Made by a program: the position numbers and the translations under genes. Below are positions 1-9,066 of a stretch of DNA of 64,000 nt, one piece after another. The stretch comes from Listeria booriae (GTDB lineage Bacteria > Bacillota > Bacilli > Lactobacillales > Listeriaceae): positions 186,001 to 250,000 of the forward strand of contig NZ_JNFA01000025.1 in assembly GCF_000766865.1 (NCBI RefSeq). Direction: 5' to 3'. Within the stretch, counting starts at the first letter, position 1; each line of letters starts with the position of its first letter. Under the pieces are notes generated by a model. It was not told the DNA's origin. It did not search any database and was given only the letters and a program-made list of their open reading frames with translations.

Positions 1-257
1 ATGGGATTGATGAAAAACCATTGTTTGCAGGGATTCAAATTCCTTATTTATTGGTTGGTGTGACGAGCGATCAATTGTTCCGAATTAATGATTTGCGCCG
101 TGATTATGAGCTTTTGAAAGATTGGCATGTGCCGGTGACGTATTATGAAGTAGATTCGGATTACGGGCATGATGCGTTTTTAGTGGAAGTTGAGAAATTT
201 CATCCGCTTATTAGTACTTTTTTGACCCAACATTCGCAAATAACGTTAAAAAAATAA
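1..257 (+). CDS. metX: MetX-like acyltransferase, C-terminal part
   Basis: The gene is cut by the left window edge. An open frame runs from base 3 to a stop at 255-257 and gives about 84 residues. The fragment reads like the end of an alpha/beta-hydrolase-fold homoserine O-acetyltransferase: a core beta strand ([14 protein letters not shown]) and the late catalytic segment DYGHDAFL, in which the His is the expected member of the catalytic triad. MetX makes O-acetylhomoserine for methionine synthesis in the cytoplasm. The gene ends in a strong bidirectional terminator. The call rests on the GHDAFL segment and the spacing to the C-terminus; another hydrolase of the same superfamily is possible because the nucleophile region lies outside the window. 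Confidence 0.7.
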   Translation, partial: GIDEKPLFAGIQIPYLLVGVTSDQLFRINDLRRDYELLKDWHVPVTYYEVDSDYGHDAFLVEVEKFHPLISTFLTQHSQITLKK

Positions 258-310
258 AGTGTCGGCGTCAAGCTTTCATCTAAATCAGAGCTTGACGCTA
301 ACACTTTATT
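253..310. terminator. Bidirectional terminator
   Basis: The inverted repeat AATAAAGTGT (253-262) / ACACTTTATT (301-310) is extended by CGTCAAGCT / AGCTTGACG, with T runs on both strands. It lies between the convergent metX-like gene and the GyrI-like gene, whose stop codon falls inside it. Confidence 0.85.
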
Positions 311-782
311 TTTTAGTTACTGGAATCCACACTTCACACGTAAAATCGGCTTTTGTCGTGTCACTGCCATCGTAGACTTCAATTTCAGGGCCGTCCGCGT
401 GAACGTAGTCACTTTCCGGTAGCCATTCTGAGAATATTTGTTGCCAAGTGGATTGAATGGCTTCTGGCAAGGCTCCTACGGATTTGAAAATCGCCCATTG
501 TTGTGCGGAAACTTCGAAAATTTCCATGCCGTCCGCGTTTTGTCCGTTGTATTCTGTCGCTATCCAGTAGTCCATTTCTTGATTTGCCGCTTGTTCTTTG
601 GAAACACTGCAAATTCCCATGTACGAGGTGCCTAATTTGCCGAGTTGTTCGATTGTTCCGTTGGTGTGTACTTCGTCCCAGAATTTTGGAATGTCCTCTA
701 GATTCTTCCCTTGATCATAGGAAAATACTTTTTTAATGCCGATTACTTGGAATTTGTCATGTGATACGATTTTATAGTCCAT
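306..782 (-). CDS. GyrI-like / effector-binding domain protein
   Basis: A 158-residue soluble protein that looks like a free-standing GyrI-like/AraC effector-binding domain (the family of B. subtilis YdeE/YobU). Such domains bind small hydrophobic or drug-like ligands, and some protect gyrase. I see the typical start (YKIVSHDKFQVIGIKK), a central Gly/Tyr-rich stretch and the closing strand CEVWIPV. There is no helix-turn-helix, so it is not itself a regulator. I start it at the ATG at 782, since GGGAG lies 9 nt upstream; an in-frame TTG at 791 sits too close to that site. It is monocistronic. The ligand cannot be read from the sequence. Confidence 0.7.
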   Translation of the reverse strand: MDYKIVSHDKFQVIGIKKVFSYDQGKNLEDIPKFWDEVHTNGTIEQLGKLGTSYMGICSVSKEQAANQEMDYWIATEYNGQNADGMEIFEVSAQQWAIFKSVGALPEAIQSTWQQIFSEWLPESDYVHADGPEIEVYDGSDTTKADFTCEVWIPVTKK

Positions 783-840
783 GTTATTCAACTCCCTATC
801 TGAATTATTGTGCTTGTTTTCATCATATTAAAAACAAACT

Positions 841-890
841 AAAAAAGCGAGGATTACCTACCGCAAAATAACGGTTTGGCAATCTCTCGC
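841..890 (-). terminator. Terminator of the M60 protease gene
   Basis: Hairpin arms GCGAGGATTACC / GGCAATCTCTCGC (imperfect) enclose a nested ACCG...CGGT. A run of six A (T on the minus strand) follows at 841-846, just downstream of the protease stop. Confidence 0.75.
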
Positions 891-896
891 TCATTT

Positions 897-3800
897 TTAT
901 TGTACGATTAAACCATTTGGTACGACTAAAAATTCATTTTGTGTAATCATTTTGTATACTTTATCTTTTTCATTATCTTTTACTTCTAGTCGTACAGTAC
1001 TCGGCTCGCGATGGTTCACTTGAATAGTGTAACCATCTTTGATTGGGATGTCTAGTGATGCTTCTTGTTGTGTCACATTGCCAATAAAGTCTTTTGTGAA
1101 CACAACATTACCTTTGTCATCTTTTACAGTGATGCTTGCATATGGAGTCGCTCCAAAACCATAATGCGGTTGGATTGCATTCACATCTAGATGTAGCATA
1201 TTTTTCGCTTTATTGACGTGTAGCTTAGCAAACTGGCGGTCTGCATAGCCTCTGAACATGAAGTCAATATCTGAGCTATATATTTTTCCATTGACAAAAC
1301 GAGTTGGCGTTGGAACATCTGTCAGTGATTTCTTCACTAAACCATTGGCGCCAATTTGATACACCGTTGGGTTATGCTGAACTTCTTGTAGGACGTTATC
1401 CACCGTTAGCGGCAAACGAGCTTCAGCTTCTCGGTGCGTAATTACTATATAGTAACCTTCTTCTAATGCTAGTTTCTTCAATAACGCTCCTGTGTTTTCA
1501 TTTCCAATCATAGTGTAACTATACACTTCACTACCGTCTTTATCTTTCACTTGCAGTGTTGCGTACGGATAATTTTTATCGAAGTATACATGTGGTTGAC
1601 CTGCTTTTTTATCAAATGTTAGTTCCATTGATGATAAATTAAGCGTCACATTCGCAAAATTCCAATAGCTAAGTCCTTGGAACTTAAATTGGAACACGTC
1701 CCCATCAATATAATTAGAGCTGAATGTTGGAATATCGCTAGTTGCTACTTTCATCAAGCCCTCTTCTGTTATTTTGTACGTTGCTGCTTTGCAGTATGGG
1801 AAAAGTTCCTTTGTATCCGTATTCGTGATTTTAAGTCGGTCACCTGCTTCAAGATGTGTTACGGTAACATAATAACCTGTGTCGATTTTCACGTTGAACA
1901 TATCGGCTACTAACTTTTCTTGACCGCCATAGGCTTTTTTGTATACTAATTTTCCGCGGGCATCGTGGATCTCAATTGATGCATACGTCCCTGGGAAATA
2001 AGAGTGTGGTTGACGTGTATTTTGTTGAATTTTGGCTTGTTTGTTCGTTAAATCAAGTGTCATAAGCGCAAATCGTACATTGCTCAAACCTTGGAATTCA
2101 AATTGGAAGTGAGAGCCATCGAATTCATCCGCGTTTGGCGTTGGGATTTGTTTTGCGTCTACTTTTTTCAAGCCATCTTCCGTAACAAGGTAGGTCGCTT
2201 CTGGATACGTTGTATAATGCTCGTTTGTTGTTGTATTGATGATAGCTAAACGGCCTGCGTATTCCTTATGCATCACCGTAATGAAATCGCCTACTGCAAT
2301 CTTCACCTTGTCTTCGGACGCTGGTATCGATGTTTGCGGGGCATAGTTTTGTTGGAAAATTACTTTGCCTTTTGCATTGTTAATCTTGATGGATGCGTAC
2401 ATGCTTGTGTAGGATTCATGTGGCACTCCGGCATTTTGTGTGATGACTGCTTGTTTGGCATCTAGGTCCAAGAACATATTTGCAAACTCGCGATTCGCAA
2501 AGCCTTTCATCTGGAAACGGAATTGGCTTCCATCTAATAAATCTTGGGAGATGTCATTTTTTAAAGCTAATAACTCGGCATAATCTTGTTGATATTTGAT
2601 TTTGTCTGTGTCGGCTAGGTAGGCGATTGCTTTTCTCAATTGTGTTTTTGAATCAGCATAATCTTCATTTTCGATTGACTTAATATTATTTACATATTCC
2701 GCTAATTTCACAAGCTCTTTTTTGTAGTTCGCCAAAGCATCTTGTGGATTCACATTTGTCTGCTCACTTGTTAAGCCATATTTCGTCACTTTGAATGTGT
2801 TTGTTATTTTATTGTCTATTAAACCTGAAGGTGCATTTGTGATGTTCAGACGCCCAGGCTCTTCGTGAATAACCTTGATGGTGTAGCCTGGCTTGATTGT
2901 TGCTTCAAATTTACCAGTCTCTGTATTCGCTCCGTTGATTACTTTGTTAAAAATGGATTGACCAGCCTCATCAAAAATCTCAATCGCTGCGTAACGACCT
3001 GGGAAATAGGAATGTGGGTTAGCCCTAGTTATATCAAGTACAAATTGACCCGCTTCAGGATCGACTGTCCCTTGAGCAAATATAGCATTTCCTAGGCCTC
3101 TGAAAATTAATTGTTCTAATGCTACTTTGGAGGTTTGTAATTCTTTCATTTGGATATTCATTTTGTTTTCACCATCTGAAACAGCTAGATAATTCGTAGA
3201 TGGCTTATAAAAACGAGTCATACCTGTTGGAATGTCTAGAGAATAAATGCCTACGGGTATGTTTTTAATCGTCATAGTTGGCGCTGTTATTTTAATGTTG
3301 CGAATTACATCGGCGCCATCTTTGATTCGTAATGTTTTGCCTTTGATTTGATTGAAATCATTGATAGTAAACTTAATTTCACCAGTATTGGTTAGCTTAT
3401 ATTTGGCAAGTTCTTTGTTACTTACTAATCCCCATTTAGAATCTAGAGGGATGTCTTTTCTTGCTTGCTTTAAGTTGTCATCAGATAACAACGAAGCTAG
3501 TGGATATACAGCTTTATTTCCAGAATATAGATTCTCTACTTTTTGATTATTGGTCATAGAACCTTGAACAAGTTCGACAAATGGTGTGAAGTCATAATGA
3601 CTTGTTTCACCGAATGCCTGTGTTATTAAATCTAGCAATTTCTCTCCATAGTTAATGCTACCAGCGTTTACAGCAGCTCGATATGACTGATTGAAATGCG
3701 TGAAAGCCTTGTCCCCTGCTTTATCTTTCATCAGTGTTAACATATATAGCTTACTTCTTACATCCCAGCTATTCACAGGTGTTTTTGTTTCGTATACAAA

Positions 3801-4787
3801 CTTCTCAAAAAGTCCTTCTAGATACGGTCGTTCCCCCCGGTAAAGCCAGCCTGCTGTATAGTAGTCACTTCCAAGCATTTTCTTTTGCATTGAATCAGCG
3901 TATAGGTTATTCCACACTTCTGATGTTGTAAATGTCGAGTCTCCCATAAATGATCCTTGATATCCGTGACCAATCTCGTGGAGACCGCCCCAGCCCGGTT
4001 TCAGAAAAAAGCCATAAACAGAACTACTAGAATCAGCTGTATGATCGCCTCCGTAATATCCTGCTCCCCCACCTTGTATATTTGCTTTAGCGAAGTATTT
4101 CGTTGGTACGTTTTTGTCTGTTGCTGTTTCTGATGTGAACGAGATTCCTTCTAATTCATTATACGTCTCGAATAATGTGTCATAGTAGGCTAATAAATCA
4201 TTGATAGAAGAGAATTCATCCATTTTTTTTAAATAAGGCTTGTCTCGAGCTGGCACTAAAATTTGGATATATTTATTACCAATTAATGCGAATGCAGCAT
4301 TTGATTTATCCCATTTCTCAAAAAAGTCAGCTTCTTTATCTCCTTGCTTAAAAACTGGTAATTCAATGACTTTATCATCAACTTTGTACTCTAATATCGG
4401 TGCTTCTGTGGTAAATGTTGTTTTTGCAAGTAGTGCGGAATCGGCTCTTGCTGTTGCTGTAACCCACGTGCTCCCAACTTGATAACCGTCTTCTTTAGAG
4501 CTGTCATTATTTAATAGCTCTACTTTCACAGTCCCTTTATAGTTTGGATTTGTCTGTCTAATCTCGATTGTAGAATCTTTTGGCACAATAATACCTAAGT
4601 CTTGACGATCATGATCAATGCCTTTGGAAAGACCTTGTGCTCTGAACCATGTTGGATTTTCTAGTGTATACATCTTTTTTTCCATTGTCGTTGCTGCGTC
4701 TACTCTTAGGCTCCCTGCAAAGACAACACCAATGATGGTCATCAAAAGCATAGTTATAAATAGTGCATAACCCTTTTTATTCTTCAT
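897..4787 (-). CDS. Secreted M60/enhancin-like metalloprotease with five repeat modules
   Basis: A 1,296-residue exported protein. A signal peptide is evident (Lys-rich start, hydrophobic core to about residue 26). The zinc motif HEIGH is at residues 270-274 with a downstream Glu at 290 (in TTSEVWNN), matching the gluzincin pattern HEXXH-X15-E of peptidase family M60, whose members (enhancin, SslE, IMPa-like) cleave mucins and other O-glycoproteins. From about residue 555 to the end there are five related modules of about 95-100 residues starting near 558, 754, 892, 1032 and 1175, each with an aromatic FxFxGL/FA motif, a QPHxYF/PHSYFPG-like motif and a closing (T/N)HxEA/EP..RL segment, as in the putative mucin/carbohydrate-binding module found with enhancins. 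There is no LPXTG, so it is probably released or held non-covalently. The start has AGGAGG upstream. Family certainty is high; the substrate is inferred. Confidence 0.85.
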   Translation of the reverse strand: MKNKKGYALFITMLLMTIIGVVFAGSLRVDAATTMEKKMYTLENPTWFRAQGLSKGIDHDRQDLGIIVPKDSTIEIRQTNPNYKGTVKVELLNNDSSKEDGYQVGSTWVTATARADSALLAKTTFTTEAPILEYKVDDKVIELPVFKQGDKEADFFEKWDKSNAAFALIGNKYIQILVPARDKPYLKKMDEFSSINDLLAYYDTLFETYNELEGISFTSETATDKNVPTKYFAKANIQGGGAGYYGGDHTADSSSSVYGFFLKPGWGGLHEIGHGYQGSFMGDSTFTTSEVWNNLYADSMQKKMLGSDYYTAGWLYRGERPYLEGLFEKFVYETKTPVNSWDVRSKLYMLTLMKDKAGDKAFTHFNQSYRAAVNAGSINYGEKLLDLITQAFGETSHYDFTPFVELVQGSMTNNQKVENLYSGNKAVYPLASLLSDDNLKQARKDIPLDSKWGLVSNKELAKYKLTNTGEIKFTINDFNQIKGKTLRIKDGADVIRNIKITAPTMTIKNIPVGIYSLDIPTGMTRFYKPSTNYLAVSDGENKMNIQMKELQTSKVALEQLIFRGLGNAIFAQGTVDPEAGQFVLDITRANPHSYFPGRYAAIEIFDEAGQSIFNKVINGANTETGKFEATIKPGYTIKVIHEEPGRLNITNAPSGLIDNKITNTFKVTKYGLTSEQTNVNPQDALANYKKELVKLAEYVNNIKSIENEDYADSKTQLRKAIAYLADTDKIKYQQDYAELLALKNDISQDLLDGSQFRFQMKGFANREFANMFLDLDAKQAVITQNAGVPHESYTSMYASIKINNAKGKVIFQQNYAPQTSIPASEDKVKIAVGDFITVMHKEYAGRLAIINTTTNEHYTTYPEATYLVTEDGLKKVDAKQIPTPNADEFDGSHFQFEFQGLSNVRFALMTLDLTNKQAKIQQNTRQPHSYFPGTYASIEIHDARGKLVYKKAYGGQEKLVADMFNVKIDTGYYVTVTHLEAGDRLKITNTDTKELFPYCKAATYKITEEGLMKVATSDIPTFSSNYIDGDVFQFKFQGLSYWNFANVTLNLSSMELTFDKKAGQPHVYFDKNYPYATLQVKDKDGSEVYSYTMIGNENTGALLKKLALEEGYYIVITHREAEARLPLTVDNVLQEVQHNPTVYQIGANGLVKKSLTDVPTPTRFVNGKIYSSDIDFMFRGYADRQFAKLHVNKAKNMLHLDVNAIQPHYGFGATPYASITVKDDKGNVVFTKDFIGNVTQQEASLDIPIKDGYTIQVNHREPSTVRLEVKDNEKDKVYKMITQNEFLVVPNGLIVQ

Positions 4788-4943
4788 GTATTTTCCTCCT
4801 GCTACCTTCTTTTTGTGGCCACAACTTATAATATCGTGACCAAGTTTTTTTGTCAGTATAGAAAAATTGGAAAATAGTGATTTTACTCAAGTTTCTCGTG
4901 AACACTTTGTTACAATAGCTAACTTTCTAGTCCGGAGCACAAA

Positions 4944-4972
4944 TAAAAACCCCATCACAAGCGTGACAGGGG
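4944..4972 (-). terminator. Terminator of the FNT channel gene
   Basis: CCCC..TCACA / TGTGA..GGGG hairpin (4950-4972) followed on the minus strand by TTTTTATTT. It lies just past the channel gene's stop codon. Confidence 0.85.
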
Positions 4973-4979
4973 CCTTGCT

Positions 4980-5795
4980 TTAATCTTTATATATCGATTT
5001 CGTTCTATTCAGCCATGCGTAACCGAGTCCAATTACCAAGCCACCGCCGACGTAGTTGCCGAGTAGTGCCAAGGATAGGTTCGTTGATACGCTGCCTAAT
5101 GTCATGCCAGGGACGTGTCCGCCAGATGAGAAAAAGGCTAGGGAGAAAGAAGAGAAATTCGCGATAACGTGCTCAAAGCCTAGGAATGCGAAGATGAAAA
5201 TAATGAATATCATCGCGATAACTTTTCCAGCATCGTCTTTCATCCGCATGGTACAAATAACCGCCGTATTTACAACGATATTTGCAAAAATTGCTTCGAT
5301 GAAAATCTGTAGTGGTTCTTTTTGTAGTTTACCTTCTACAGCTGTGAATAAGAAATGATCGGCTGGTAGGGCGTGGAATGCTGACGTTAGTGACATCAAG
5401 TACCCTGCTAAAATACCACCGATTAAATTACAAAAAATACAAAGAAATAAAATACCTAAAGCTTTGCCGGGTTTAATAATTTTTTGGTAAACGCCGGTTG
5501 TCATATACATCATGTTACTTGTACCGAGTTCTGCGTTCATATAAATAATCATCACAAGTGACCAGCTGAACATGAATGCGTAAACGATTTTTCCTAATCC
5601 GTGTGCGAAGTGATCTACTTTATCGCCAATCATTACCGCAACTGCTGTTCCAAGTGTTAGGAATAAACACGCCAGCATCGCACGGAAAATATAGCGAACC
5701 ACACTGTTATGCACTAAATCGATCTTTTTACGCGTACTATAATCGATTTTCTGCATCAATGTACTATTTTCTGCGTCCAAATTTTTCATCTCCAT
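4980..5795 (-). CDS. Formate/nitrite transporter family channel
   Basis: A 271-residue integral membrane protein of the FNT family (FocA/NirC/HSC type): pentameric channels for formate, nitrite, hydrosulfide or small carboxylates. Six hydrophobic segments are visible after a cytosolic N-terminus of about 35 residues. Family-type segments include LGTSNMMYMTTG in the half-helix region, NIVVNTAVI before the fourth helix, and GFEHVIANFSSFS. The start is uncertain: ATGs at 5795 and 5789 and a TTG at 5780 are in frame, and the only SD-like GGAG lies inside the first codons, which would favour the TTG. It is monocistronic with its own terminator. The substrate cannot be assigned; the adjacent ureide operon does not obviously produce formate. 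Confidence 0.85.
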   Translation of the reverse strand: MEMKNLDAENSTLMQKIDYSTRKKIDLVHNSVVRYIFRAMLACLFLTLGTAVAVMIGDKVDHFAHGLGKIVYAFMFSWSLVMIIYMNAELGTSNMMYMTTGVYQKIIKPGKALGILFLCIFCNLIGGILAGYLMSLTSAFHALPADHFLFTAVEGKLQKEPLQIFIEAIFANIVVNTAVICTMRMKDDAGKVIAMIFIIFIFAFLGFEHVIANFSSFSLAFFSSGGHVPGMTLGSVSTNLSLALLGNYVGGGLVIGLGYAWLNRTKSIYKD

Positions 5796-5951
5796 TAATT
5801 AGTTTTCATGCGCCACAACTTTTCTATTGTAGCACGAATTCCTCTGATTGAAAATAACCATTTTGTCGATTTTCTGAAAAATTTCTGAAAAAGCCACTTC
5901 GTCTGATTTCGTTATAAATTACAATTCCCAAACTGGTTGCCTGCTAAACAT

Positions 5952-5980
5952 AAAAAGAACCCGATGGAAATCCACCGAGT
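5952..5980 (-). terminator. Terminator of the ureide operon
   Basis: A nine-pair stem with G-T pairs (5959-5967 with 5972-5980) and an AT tetraloop, followed on the minus strand by TTCTTTTTA. It lies immediately past the allH-allK stop. Confidence 0.8.
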
Positions 5981-5989
5981 CAAAATTAG

Positions 5990-7756
5990 TTATGCGTTTA
6001 CAGTACTTTTTTCTGGTAAAATTCGTGTTCCTGCGTTGCCTGCTAATGCGTCTACAGCTGCGTCTAAAGAACAAATGATGGCTTCTTTTCCAGACTCAGC
6101 AAATGCGATTGCGGCTTCCATTTTTGGTCCCATGCTGCCGTCTGCGAAATGACCTTCTGTCATGTATTGTTTCGCTTCTTTGACCGGAACGCCTTCTAGT
6201 TTTTGTTGATTTGGTTCGCCGAAATGTAAATAAACGTTGCTTACGTCGGTTAGGATCATGAAGACGTCTGCTTCGACTTGTTCGGATAAGCGTAATGCGG
6301 AGCGGTCTTTGTCGATGACTGCTTCGACGCCTTTTAGATTGCCTGCTTCGTTTTGAACGACTGGGATGCCGCCTCCACCTGTGGAAATAACGACGGTGTC
6401 TGTTGCGACTAGTTGTTTGATAGCTTCGACGCCGTGAATTTTCTTAGGTTGTGGGGACGGGACAACGCGACGGTAGCCACGGCCTGCGTCTTCTGCCATT
6501 TTCCAGCCTTTTGTTTTTGCTAGTTCTTCGGCTTCTGATTCGGTATAGAATACGCCGATTGGTTTGGTTGGGTCTTGGAACGCCGGATCACTTGCGCTAA
6601 CTTCTGTTTGTGTTAGCAGCGTGATGACGTTTGTTGCTAGTTTTTTGCGGGCGAATTCGTTTTTTAAGGATTGCTCCATCATGTAGCCGATAAAACCTTG
6701 TGATTCTGCGCTACACGCGTCGATTGGAAGTGCTGGGACGAACTCTTTGGCTTCTTCGTTTTGACGCAAAATATTGCCGACTTGTGGGCCGTTGCCGTGT
6801 GTGACGATGACTTTATGGCCAGCTTCGGTGATTTCAGCGATTTTAGCACAGCTATCCTCGACATTTTTTAATTGATTTTCAAATGTTGCTTCTTGTTTTG
6901 GTTGCAGAATGGCATTTCCGCCAAGCGCGATAACTACTCGTTTTCCCATTAAAAATTCCTCCTTCATTGCGAGTGCGACACCTGCTATCGTGTCTATTCC
7001 CGATGTGTGTCCGTTTTGATAAATGCGCTGCGTCAAGGCTTGTGTGTCTTCGCCTGTTTGGAACGCTTTATAAAGTGCTATTAATGTGTCGCTAAATTGG
7101 CCTTTTAACGCGTATTTCAGGTAGGTCTGGCTAATGTCTGTGGTGAGTTGTTCGGTTGTGATGAGCCGGTGGAGCGTCTCTGTGAATGTGTCGCTCACCT
7201 GGCCCACTAGCAAAATTCCGACAAGCATGTCGTCACCAGAAGGCGTCAAACCACTGCCTCGACCTATGAAATAACGCAAGGTTTGTTCTACAAATGCTTC
7301 ATCCCGACTTTGTATTGCTTTGGCAAGTTCGCGTGTTTTAGGTTGTGCTAGCAATGCGTTTATGGTGATGCCGAATCCAGTTTGGGTGGTTTCTTGCAAA
7401 ACTTGGTTTAAAAAGGGCGGATTCGGCATCAACTCTGCATTTTGCCGTGAACTTGTGTATTTTTCAGCTGTGGAAATATTGATTTTAATGGATGATTGGT
7501 GGTGAAGTAGCCAGCCGTCATTATACGCAAATTGTTGGTCGGTTTGAATCGTGTGTTGACTCCTAGCAATGTCTATCTCGGAAATTTGGATGGCGAATGG
7601 TAGTTTGCCGTTTTTGTCTGTGCCGACGAAGATGAGTTCGCCGTTATTTTCGAGATTGAAGCCATTGTTAAACACGCTGTGGACGCGCCACGTTTTTGCG
7701 GTTTCAAGTAATTCGACAACATTTTGAGCTATGTTTTGGGCTTGGATGACTGGCAT
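5990..7756 (-). CDS. AllH-AllK fusion: oxamate carbamoyltransferase subunit plus carbamate kinase
   Basis: One uninterrupted frame of 588 residues carries two proteins that are normally separate. Residues 1 to about 269 match the DUF2877/YlbF (AllH) subunit of the FdrA-type oxamate carbamoyltransferase, including the typical GSGLTPSGDDMLVG segment. Residues 270-588 are a full carbamate kinase: GGNA phosphate-binding start, THGNGPQVG, and STGGGGIPV. Carbamate kinase turns carbamoyl phosphate plus ADP into ATP and carbamate, the energy-yielding last step of oxalurate breakdown. A perfect AAGGAGG sits 8 nt before the in-frame ATG at 6949, so a free kinase is probably also made. It is last in the operon, behind allG. 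It could be a true fusion or a recent stop-codon loss; the frame alone cannot tell. Confidence 0.9.
   Translation of the reverse strand: MPVIQAQNIAQNVVELLETAKTWRVHSVFNNGFNLENNGELIFVGTDKNGKLPFAIQISEIDIARSQHTIQTDQQFAYNDGWLLHHQSSIKINISTAEKYTSSRQNAELMPNPPFLNQVLQETTQTGFGITINALLAQPKTRELAKAIQSRDEAFVEQTLRYFIGRGSGLTPSGDDMLVGILLVGQVSDTFTETLHRLITTEQLTTDISQTYLKYALKGQFSDTLIALYKAFQTGEDTQALTQRIYQNGHTSGIDTIAGVALAMKEEFLMGKRVVIALGGNAILQPKQEATFENQLKNVEDSCAKIAEITEAGHKVIVTHGNGPQVGNILRQNEEAKEFVPALPIDACSAESQGFIGYMMEQSLKNEFARKKLATNVITLLTQTEVSASDPAFQDPTKPIGVFYTESEAEELAKTKGWKMAEDAGRGYRRVVPSPQPKKIHGVEAIKQLVATDTVVISTGGGGIPVVQNEAGNLKGVEAVIDKDRSALRLSEQVEADVFMILTDVSNVYLHFGEPNQQKLEGVPVKEAKQYMTEGHFADGSMGPKMEAAIAFAESGKEAIICSLDAAVDALAGNAGTRILPEKSTVNA
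6958..6964 (-). promoter_or_regulatory. Internal Shine-Dalgarno for the carbamate kinase part
   Basis: AAGGAGG lies on the minus strand inside the fused frame, 8 nt upstream of the in-frame ATG at 6949. The product would begin MGKRVVIALGGNA, exactly where stand-alone carbamate kinases begin. It is as good as any ribosome site in this operon. Confidence 0.8.
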
Positions 7757-7776
7757 GATGCTTCACCTCCTTCTTT

Positions 7777-9045
7777 TTAAACGGTTAAGCCTAGTTTTTC
7801 AGCATAGGCTGTGATTGCTTTTTCAAAACATGCTACTGGAGGATTTACTGTTCCAGCACCGATTTGACCGATACCGGCTTTCTTGTGGGCAATTCCGGTG
7901 TTGATGACTGGTGTAATGCCAGTTTCTACGACTTTACGAGCGTCGATGCCTAGGCAAATACCTTGGAAATCCCAAGTTGGCACGGTGAAATTCGGATTTT
8001 GATCGATGACGATTTCAAGCATTTCGTTACTTGTTTTTAACGCGTCGCCAAAACCGCCTGTTCCAACAAAACGAGTCACGGCTGGAGCTGCGATCATTGC
8101 CATACCGCCAACGCCGAATGTTTCTGTAATCGCGCTGTCCCCGATATCTGGGTTCGCGTCTTCGCCTGAATAACCTGTGAAGTAAAGGCCTTGCGGTGTG
8201 TTAACGGGTGCTGTGAACCACTCGTCGCCCATACCACTAATGCGAATTCCGAAGTTCTCGCCATTTCGGCACATCGCCGTAACAATCGTTCCTTCTTGAA
8301 TCATCCGCGCGCCGTCCATCACTGCTTTTGCAGAAGCCATCATGATATTTAAGAAGAACTGATCTGTATCTGCTAAAAATTTAATCACTTCTTGGCGTTG
8401 TTTTTCGTCAATATCTAAGCTCACGATAATTGGGCTAATTTCCTTTAAAAATACAAGAGATGCCGCGATATTCCGTTGGTGGAACTCGTCTCCCATCGCG
8501 ATTGCTTTTGCGACGATAACGTTTAAGTTCATGCCTTCGTCTAGTGTTTGCAATGCTTTTCCTAATACTGGACCAAGGACGTCACGCATCCAGCGCAAGC
8601 GATTTACAACGTCTTCTGAATAAGCGCCGAATCTTAGTACTGCGCCGATTCCTTCGTTCATTGTACAGTACGCGCGATTTCCGTCTGTGCGGTTTTCCAC
8701 GACAACGACTGGCATATTTGCTGATGTGATGCCGCCCATTGGACCAACTGCGTCCACGTGATGGCACGGAATAAAGCGAACTTCGCCGTTTTCTAACATC
8801 GCACGAGCTTCGTCCTCGCCTGTTGCCCATTCTTCAAAAAGCGCTGCACCAACACATGATCCTTGCATTGGGCTCGTCATGTTTTCCCATTTAATCGGAG
8901 GGCCCGCATGAAGTAATACTTTCCCTTCGTTTAATTCTGCGATAACTGATTTAGCTGGAACGACATCGAGTAAAAATGGCGCAGAGGCAACGATTTTATC
9001 AGCTACAGCTCGGTTTGCTTCATCAATAGTTTGATAGTTTGTCAT
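7777..9045 (-). CDS. allG: AllG (YlbE/DUF1116), oxamate carbamoyltransferase subunit
   Basis: A 422-residue soluble protein of the DUF1116/YlbE family, now assigned (AllG) to the three-part enzyme AllFGH that transfers the carbamoyl group of oxalurate to phosphate. Glycine-rich segments such as HAGPPIKWENMTSPMQGSCVG near residue 50 and GVGGMAMIAAPAVTRFVGTGGFGDAL near residue 320 are typical of the family. Length agrees with the E. coli protein. The start at 9045 has AGGAGG 8 nt upstream. It lies 21 nt after allF and 20 nt before the allH-allK fusion, in the order allF-allG-allH. No separate catalytic motif can be named from sequence. Confidence 0.85.
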   Translation of the reverse strand: MTNYQTIDEANRAVADKIVASAPFLLDVVPAKSVIAELNEGKVLLHAGPPIKWENMTSPMQGSCVGAALFEEWATGEDEARAMLENGEVRFIPCHHVDAVGPMGGITSANMPVVVVENRTDGNRAYCTMNEGIGAVLRFGAYSEDVVNRLRWMRDVLGPVLGKALQTLDEGMNLNVIVAKAIAMGDEFHQRNIAASLVFLKEISPIIVSLDIDEKQRQEVIKFLADTDQFFLNIMMASAKAVMDGARMIQEGTIVTAMCRNGENFGIRISGMGDEWFTAPVNTPQGLYFTGYSGEDANPDIGDSAITETFGVGGMAMIAAPAVTRFVGTGGFGDALKTSNEMLEIVIDQNPNFTVPTWDFQGICLGIDARKVVETGITPVINTGIAHKKAGIGQIGAGTVNPPVACFEKAITAYAEKLGLTV

Positions 9046-9066
9046 GCTTTCTTCCTCCTCAAAAAT

